64,000 bases of DNA from Neospora caninum Liverpool (Eukaryota; Apicomplexa; Conoidasida; Eucoccidiorida; Sarcocystidae). The stretch spans positions 2,128,793-2,192,792 of the forward strand of contig NC_018392.1 of the NCBI RefSeq assembly GCF_000208865.1, given 5' to 3'. The notes below the pieces were generated by a model that did no database searches, was not told where the DNA came from, and saw nothing but the letters and a program-made list of their open reading frames with translations. A program made the translations under genes and the position numbers. Below, one piece after another: positions 57,126 through 64,000 of the stretch (position 1 is the first letter of the stretch; each line of letters opens with the position of its first letter).

Positions 57126-60100
57126 AAATATTTCTGTATCCAACTGCCTACTTGTCTGTCGAGCCTCATCTCCTTCGCCCTCTCTATCGATCGTGCTCTG
57201 TCTGTATGTCTGTCTCTCTCTCTCTCTCTCTCTCGACATATATATATATATATATATATTTGGATCTATCTGTTTGTTTGGTCTGCGATTAGCCTTTCTG
57301 TGCTCGCTCTGTGGTTGACGCGTACTATTGATTGGATCCCCAGGCGAAGACGCGTCCGTCGCCGTCGAGGAGGAGCGTGTGATCGACGCCGCAGCTAACT
57401 TGTTTGATTTTGATCGGGAAGAGGAGGCCGGTGATGGGCTGCATCGGCAAAGGGAGACCCGAGACCGACGAGGCGCCGACGCTCAGCTGGCCCCGGTCGT
57501 TCAGGCCGTAAGTGTACACGTATCCGGAGCTTGTCGCGACGACCGTGTGGAACGCGCCGAGCTCAATGTGCGACAAATCAGCTGCAGGGTTGAAACTCTC
57601 CACTGTGCGGATGCCCGTGGCCCATCCTGAAGGACAGAGAAAGAGACGGACAAAGAAACAGATGGCAAGCAAGAAATGGGGGACAGAAAAAGAAAGAAGA
57701 TAAGCACAGGTGAGTGAAAAGCAAAGAAGAGGGGACGCGCAGGAAAAGGTGTTTTGCCTGAGATTCGCAGGTGACGAGGCAGACTGGGGTTTCGTGTGAC
57801 AAGCAAGGCAGACATATGGCCTGTCTCTGTGGATACGTTGCTTTGTAAACGCATGTCATTCTACCTGCGATACGAGCTGGCTACCGTGGCGTAGACAGAG
57901 ACAGTCAGAAAGAGAGATCTCAACCCCCCCTTACGAGTCGATATAGTAAAAGAGGACACAGAATGAGCTAGAATCGAGAGGCCTTCCGAACGAGCAAAGC
58001 GCAGATACGAGATACAGAGAGCTCGTGGACGCGAGGTAAAGAGCGAGAATCTCCCATCCCCGCCCCGGATAGCAAATCTAGGTGCCTCCGAGCCCTCGCT
58101 TTGCGTCTTGTGAGGGGGGGAATTCCGTTTCGTCAACGTACCCTTGGGATAGACGTCATCGCGTTCAACACTGACGTTCACGTGAATGAGTTGCCACGAC
58201 TTTAGCCGCTTCCCGCATCTTTCTCTGTCCTGCATGAGGAAAACGAAAAAGGTGAAACACGAAACGACAGGCATGGAAGGGAACCGTGACAGAGGCGTCG
58301 AGGCAAATCCTAAGCATCAACAAGGAAAGAAGGGGTCGAGAAAGGGAGACGCGAACTGACAGGACAGTAGGAGAAACACACAGCCAGGCGAGGGAAAAGG
58401 CGCGCCATGAAGAACGGCGTAGATTCGAAATCTCCAGGCGCACAGGCAGAGGAGACGGCCACGCGGGAATGCCGTAGCCCGTTGGTATTCGAGAGAAGCG
58501 GTCTCGAAACGAAAACATCCAAGAGAGAGATGAGGACTTACTCGCAGAAGCACCACTGCCTGCTGACACTCTTGGAGGGTCTGTTTTTCTGCGCGCATCT
58601 GAAAAAGAAGAAAACAACGGCACGAAGTTTTGTCCAGTCTCACAAGGCGTGTGAGTCATTTCGCGTGTGCGAACCATGATCATACAGGAATGCAGAGGGA
58701 GCAGAAAATCTTGGTCGTCTGTCACAGAACGAAAGGACACTCTATTCGAGAAGATGAGGAGAGGTTTCGGTGCTCAACTGAATCTCAGACGGAGCTGCGA
58801 GAGCTCCAGAACCAGCTCTTAGATACGAGGCGGTTCGCCAGGGATGAATAAGGACACCGACCGTCGCACTTTTCTCTGCACGTGTCGACTTCAATGCGTC
58901 GACGCAAACGCCTCCAAGGAAGGCGCATCCCAACGACAAATCGGTAAAAACGGTATTGGCGCATATATATAACATACGTATATATATATATATATATATA
59001 TATACCGCGCTACAAAAGTAATGACGCTGTACAACTCCCTATCAACGAGAAGGCCCAAAGCAGCTAAGTTCATGCATTACTATCTATAGATACACACATT
59101 TCTACATGTGGTTAACCCTAAACTCCACATTACGTGTCTATTTGTAGGTCCAGAGGGATGGAGACTCGAGGTAATTGGTATACGAGGCTGTCCTCGGTCG
59201 TGAAGGGAGCAAGAGGGAGGCAGGAGCACGGCCGCCGGGACTGCCCCATGCGTGGCGCGTGGAGGGGTGCATGCGCATGCAAAAGGCTCACCAGATGGCC
59301 GGCAAGGACCAGCTTTAGTTTCTCTTCCTGGAGGATGCGCCGCACTCGATTTCCTCTCCACCAAGCCTGGATCGTGAGGGTGGCCGCATGCACGTTGGAG
59401 ACGTACATGCGTAGCAGCTTGGCTTGAGCGAATCTGAGAAGCGAAACGAGGACCAACTCGACGCAAACCGCGGCATGTCAAGAACGGAGGCGAAGCGGAG
59501 ACCGAGGTTCTCCGGCGTTTCTCCAGCGCTGCCAAGGCGAACAACACTCTGGTGGAGAGATACTACGGCAGATGATGCAGCGAATCCGGGATCGAGAAAC
59601 GACCTGCACGGCCGAAGCCGTCTACAAGAAGATCTCACTTCTGCATGCTATACGCAGCTTGGGTGACATTTTGGAGTCTCGAGAGGACAATGTAGCGGCG
59701 CATGCAACTCTGAATAACGACGCGCCCTTGATCCTCGAGGAAGCCTCGCCGAATGCCGTCGAATCTGGAAGGAAATGCAAACCGCCACAAAACATAAACA
59801 GACGCGTCAATCACAGGCATCACCCAAGATGCGGCTGGCTGAGTTATATCTATCTATCTGTCTATCTATCTATATTTGTAGGTGTGTACGTTGATAGTGT
59901 CAGACCACACGGCATCTCCTACGTAGGTGTTTTCCTGTATCTCCTGTGAGTTTCCTTTATCCGTGTCCTATCTTTAGACAGCGTTTCTCATCAGTCGACG
60001 TGTACAGGTTACCTAGCCCTATGCTTCGAGGAGAGGGCTCGTCCCCGTCCACTGCTCTGTTTGCCGTCAGCTCCTTTTACTATTTTACAACTCCCAAGCA

Positions 60101-60535
60101 TGCAAAGGAACGGCAGAGGGAGCAGTCTCCCTACGAACTGGAAGCGTATTGTCGCTGGCGAGTGTTCGATCTCGAGAGAACAAATTTGCTTACATTTTTG
60201 CATGCGTACGATACATGGCCGAAGACCTGGTCCTGTAGCCCCTCCAAAATCGCTGAAGAGACAAAACAGGACACGCTTCATATTGCCCATTTTTCGGGAT
60301 CTTTCACCAGAGAAGAAGGCTCGGGCATTGCTTCTTTGTAAGCAAAAGGACAAAACACCCCTACGGATGCCCGCAAACGCGCGTTTGCAAACGAAAATAA
60401 ACACATGAACACAAACTTATTTGCAATCATGGAAAATTGGAAATGCCTCACGAGGCATATATATATATATATATATACATACATATGTGCATACATACAT
60501 ACATACATACATACATACATACATACATACATACA

Positions 60536-60566
<31 letters not shown>

Positions 60567-62475
60567 GCAGGGCCCCTCTGGTGGATAACTGACATCCACA
60601 TGCGTGCACAGATCTACGAGCAGCTGCATATATATATATATATATAATTGTGCTACTTTCTTTCGTGCGAAATTAAACTGATTGTGTACGGCGCTGGGTA
60701 CAGAATACGGCGGCTCTGTTTTCTCTTCCATGCGCAAAAATCTCGCTTGCTGCTTGCGAACCTGAATCGTGATTGCATAGGGCGTCAGAAGGCGCATGAG
60801 TTGTACGCGGAGGCGTCCCAGGTAGCCCCGCCAGACGCGCTGGATGTCCGTCGCAGCGTTGTTTCGCATTTTCTCGTAACTCAACTTTTTCGCCAACTTC
60901 TGAGCTGCGTGGCGTCTCCAGTGGCTCTGGATTTTCACCGCCGCCCGAATCATGCGGTGCGAGATCATGAACTGTTTCCACCGGATTCCGCCGATTCCAG
61001 CATAGCCAATCTGAGGGAAAAAAGCTCTCAAAGCAACCCAAGCATGCCACGCAGCTGGCGGGGGAAGGCCGCCGGTGCGAAACTGCAAAGAGCTCGTAGT
61101 ATTAAAGATAGCGAAAAACATGCATGCTTCGAACTCTCGAAATCATACACAGATCCCATATACATATACATAGCCATATATATATATATATATATATATT
61201 CATTTGAAGGGGTGGTGACATCTCGTGACGGCGAGATGCCGACCGGTTCGGAGCAAATGAAAGAAAGCAATTTTCTCTGTTTCCGCCAGATTTCCAGTTG
61301 GCGAATGACGAGTTGTAAGCAGATCCGTCCTGTATATCTTTGTACGCTGAATCATGGCCCTTTCGCATATGCGTGTATATATATATAGATATACATGCAT
61401 GGAGATTTGTGTTTGATTTCCACAGTTTTGGGACATCTGCATATCTACCCAACGTCAGTGGGACCGGTGCATTTTTAGGCCATTGTGTATCTTTTTGTGT
61501 AGGCTCCTCCGACATATCGAGGGGAGAAGCCTCCTGTGTGGAGTGCGGCGATCACGGCACTTACGGCGGCCGCTTTCTTCATGAGCATGCGAGCCTTGAC
61601 TTGTCGCAACTCCTTCTGGGACCTGAGGAGCACAGCGGCGCATGTAAATCCGTGAAGCGCGGAGGATAGAAAGAGAGCCGCTTTCGCATGCAGCCTCACA
61701 GGAACGCCTTGCGGCAGAGCCCCAAGGCACTGGAATTGAATCCAACCGGGGAAAAACGTCTCCAGACACCCCACATCCTTTTCGAATCATAGGGATATGA
61801 CTGTCCATACGTCAATGTTGTTCAGAGAACGGGAAACACGCGCTGACGGCCATAGGGAGTATGTGTGTCAACTTATATATATATATATATGTATGTATTA
61901 GTTACAAGCGTTATGGTTACTCACAAATATATCTACATCGAGGGGTATACGCAAGAGTGAATGCACGGCGGTAGGTAGAGTGTGGCGGTAGCGAATGCGG
62001 CGATAAATCCACCACACCACAGATGCTAAATTGAATGAAATTGATCCGTTGTGTACAGTGTGGAAGCATTTCCCCGATCCCGTTTGCTGGTACAAGCGCA
62101 AGAGTCTTCTGCACTTCTCAGACAAGCGCCCTATTGGCGAGAGCGATACAGACTTGGACGAAACGGCTTCAACAAAAAGGAGACTTTCAGGAGAGAAGGA
62201 GACTCGGAACAAATCCAGAGAGGAGGAAATGCGCGACACGTGGACGGATGCGTGGAACAGGCAACGAAAGAGACCGTACTGCTTCCTTGCTCTGTATCCT
62301 CTGAAGACTCTCTGGATATTCACCGCCGCTCGCTCTCTCCTCTGTTGGAGCCTGAGAGGAAAAGGAACAACATGAACAAAACGAGAAAAACGTTTGAAAG
62401 CCAGAAAACGTCATTTTCACATCTGTGTGCAGATGTTTACCCGATACATTCTGCGCGGAAAATCCTCCTGGTATA

Positions 62476-62510
<35 letters not shown>

Positions 62511-64000
62511 GGATAAGGCCGTGTCGCTAGTTGCGAGACGAATAGCAGAACACAATTTCCAAGCGCTTTTAAAGCGGCCGTGTGGAGCAAGAGCGCGAAA
62601 GGAAATCGTGTTGCAGATTGTGCTGTCTGTCGGTAACTGCGGCTTATCTTACTGGCAGAACATCCCCAAGAAGATGGAGCCGGCGAAAATGCGGCAGCCG
62701 ATTTTTTTCTGGAGCGCTGATTTTCGCAATTCGTAGCGCCTCATCAGGGCTTGGATGCGCACCACGCGGCGAGAGAAGCTCGTGTACAGACTGCAGGAGA
62801 AACGAAGCGACTTATGAGAGATTCATGCGATCTGAGAGCTCGGACTTGATTTACATATCGAGAACAGCCCCGGTCTCTCAAACACTACGCCTACATGCAC
62901 ACATTTGAGCACATACATCGATACATGCATCTACCTGTGCATATATCGTGTACTATATATATGTTTTTCCTCATGCGTACAGAAGAACAAGGAAGACGGA
63001 ATCGGTTAGATACGCAGCGTGGTGGACGTCTGAAGAACGTGGTTGGCGAGGCCTTACACGCGGGCTTTGTAGGCTCGGTAAATGGACTGGAGCTTGAGAA
63101 TCAGCGGCTTCAAGTTCGCCATGACGGTTCGAAAGTGCTTGTCGATCATAAGCCACCCGGTTTTCCTCAAGAAGATTTTCGTGTTACCGAGCTGGTACTC
63201 TTCCTTGGGGATAGCCAGGCGATCAAGCATCGTAATGCACGCCTGCTTCATGTCGCTGCCTTCCTGTCAACAGAGACAAGCGGCGAAATGACAACCAGGC
63301 ATGCGCAGTGTATGATTTCCACGGAGTCTCGTTGAACCAGGAGGCGAGACAAACATGGCAGAAGCGACGCGCTTCTTCCTGTGAGCGAAAGAGACGGAAC
63401 CGGATCGGTTGGCCTTGGGGGAAGGAAAACGATGGAAAATCGAAAGAGCCGGAAGGACGGAGAAAGCGTGAAGGCAGGACACAGCCACGCTCCGCTAGCA
63501 AACTGTGTCACAAAGCCTGAACCGAAGACGCAGGAAAACGCAGCCCTCCGGGGGCGGAAAGTCGCGAAACCAACGAGCATAAAAGTGCCTAACACGGGAA
63601 AAAAAGAAGAGAACTAGAAACATGTTTTGCGTCCGAGGTGTCTCTACATAGAAACGTTTGGGAGAGCCGCAACGTCGCTCTGGGGTTCTGAATTTCGTTT
63701 TTCTCTTTGGCGTTGTGTGTCGGTTCCTGCCTTTGCTTGGCCTGCTTGGCTACCGTCTTCAGGCACCGGGGTATTTCTTGTGAGTCTCCCTCGGTTCGTT
63801 TTTCCCAGAGTTGTCTTACCACTTTCGCTCCCAAGACACTCATCAGCACGTTGTTGTCCTGGACAAAATCTTGGAAAGACGCTCGGTATGCAAAACCTTT
63901 GTGGATGATGGCAACGGCTTCCAGCACAGACAAACTGATCATCTGCCCTAAGGTCGTTTCTGTCTCAAACACCTGAGGCTTCTTCACTTGGTTCGGCTTA
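54163..64000 (-). CDS. MyoH: Myosin H-type class XIV myosin: end of motor, IQ neck and RCC1 tail (5' part beyond window)
   Basis: Seventeen exons in the window, minus strand: 64,000-63,820 (partial), 63,263-63,058, 62,790-62,653, 62,351-62,280, 61,622-61,565, 61,010-60,762, 60,252-60,194, 59,764-59,639, 59,433-59,292, 58,598-58,542, 58,229-58,142, 57,626-57,326, 56,664-56,548, 56,386-56,281, 55,743-55,444, 55,074-54,920 and 54,412-54,163; 867 codons plus stop, all phases consistent. The motor end shows KPNQVKKPQVFE, SVLEAVAIIHKGFAYR and GNTKIFLRKTGWL. Then come about eight IQ motifs (for example AAVNIQRVFRGYRARK, AAVKIQSHWRRH, AATLTIQAWWRGNRVRR), a short coil (MRAEKQTLQECQQAV), and RCC1-type blades (GAFHTVVATSSGYVYTYG, GRVFAWGSNQYGQCG, AGAYHNAAIDDKGRVYMWG, KDGTVYVFGQAINGQLGLGS, HTTLAVTPSGTVYQWG). 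In Toxoplasma this layout is that of MyoH, the conoid motor that starts gliding and invasion. The IQ motifs should bind calmodulin-like light chains. The exon at 61,622-61,565 and its GTACGG upstream donor are the least certain. Confidence 0.88.
54770..54795. repeat. (TA)n tract in last myosin intron
   Basis: TA repeat within the intron between the final two exons (54,919-54,413). A shorter one lies at 54,595-54,608, in the same region of the gene but upstream of the last exon. Confidence 0.85.
57041..57126. repeat. (CTAT)n tetranucleotide tract in myosin intron
   Basis: About 21 CTAT units, one interruption at CAAG near 57,060, in the intron between exons 57,626-57,326 and 56,664-56,548. 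It is followed by a CT run (about 57,213-57,234) and a TA run (57,240-57,259), so three classes of microsatellite are stacked in one intron. Confidence 0.9.
58977..59003. repeat. (TA)n tract in myosin intron
   Basis: TA repeat between exons 59,433-59,292 and 58,598-58,542. Confidence 0.85.
60459..60563. repeat. (TA)n followed by (ATAC)n tract in myosin intron
   Basis: About nine TA units followed by roughly 20 ATAC units, in the intron between exons 61,010-60,762 and 60,252-60,194. The minus-strand frame across it reads as a Tyr/Val/Cys/Met repeat and is an artefact. Confidence 0.9.
61174..61199. repeat. (TA)n tract in myosin intron
   Basis: TA repeat between exons 61,622-61,565 and 61,010-60,762, close to an open stretch that I considered and rejected as an extra exon. 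Confidence 0.85.
62476..62510. repeat. (AT)n tract in myosin intron
   Basis: About 17 AT units between exons 62,790-62,653 and 62,351-62,280. Confidence 0.9.

Noticed and set aside
57032..57292. Leu/Ser/Ile/Tyr repeat frame on the plus strand
   Set aside because: Translation of the CTAT tract within a myosin intron; no coding support.
58742..58975. Possible coiled-coil exon between myosin exons 59,292 and 58,598
   Set aside because: The heptad-like frame would enter and leave in phase 1 while both neighbours are phase 0. Direct joining keeps the frame.
60417..60660. Tyr/Val/Cys/Met repeat frame on the minus strand
   Set aside because: Translation of the ATAC and TA microsatellites inside an intron.
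61203..61330. Candidate extra myosin neck exon (LQLVIRQLEIWRKQRK)
   Set aside because: The helical frame needs a phase-1 upstream donor, but the preceding exon ends in phase 0 and joins directly in phase to 61,010. Including it would break the frame.

Overview
This is nuclear DNA from a coccidian apicomplexan, most likely Toxoplasma gondii or a very close relative such as Hammondia. The species call is an inference. It rests on three things: intron-rich genes with GT-AG introns, long TA, CTAT and ATAC microsatellites between genes, and a right-hand gene that reads as myosin H, the conoid-associated class XIV motor with an RCC1-type tail.

Positions 1-23,773 hold a tandem array of ten plus-strand copies of one surface/secreted protein family (one truncated by the left edge, eight complete, one broken by a run of exactly 100 N). 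Each copy has a signal peptide, a nearly invariant domain of about 135 residues with two cysteines and one NYT sequon, a Thr/Ser/Pro/Gly-rich linker that differs between copies, and a conserved tail with RRLS followed by a GPI-signal-like hydrophobic end. Three recurrent spacer types separate the copies, and one of them carries a decayed family tail. Linkers, tails and spacers are shuffled between copies, as expected from unequal crossing-over and gene conversion. The family resembles what ToxoDB calls 'Toxoplasma gondii family A' or SAG-unrelated surface antigens, but I could not confirm the name.

From 23.8 to 40.8 kb the DNA changes to single-copy genes, all on the minus strand. There is a five-exon gene for a 1,271-residue helical, Ala/Gln/Pro-rich protein I do not recognise (26,511-31,329). 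Next is a long low-complexity acidic/Arg-rich protein (about 34,427-38,279). Last is a five-exon PPPDE/DeSI-type cysteine isopeptidase (38,511-40,782). A 5.3 kb divergent intergenic region follows. It holds a 31-bp minisatellite with a 93-bp higher-order period.

From 46.1 to 52.3 kb lies a plus-strand nine-exon WD40 gene that matches WDR55/Jip5, a ribosome-biogenesis factor. It converges with a minus-strand gene from 54,163 to beyond the right edge, which encodes the end of a myosin motor, about eight IQ motifs and an RCC1-like tail in 17 visible exons. All exon joins in the DeSI, WDR55, myosin and five-exon genes were checked by hand for splice dinucleotides and reading phase, and they are consistent.

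The novel part of the window is the mosaic array and its RRLS-GPI tail design. The right-hand genes are conserved cell-biology genes (motility, SUMO/ubiquitin-type processing, nucleolar rRNA maturation) with no sign of a shared operon-like system.
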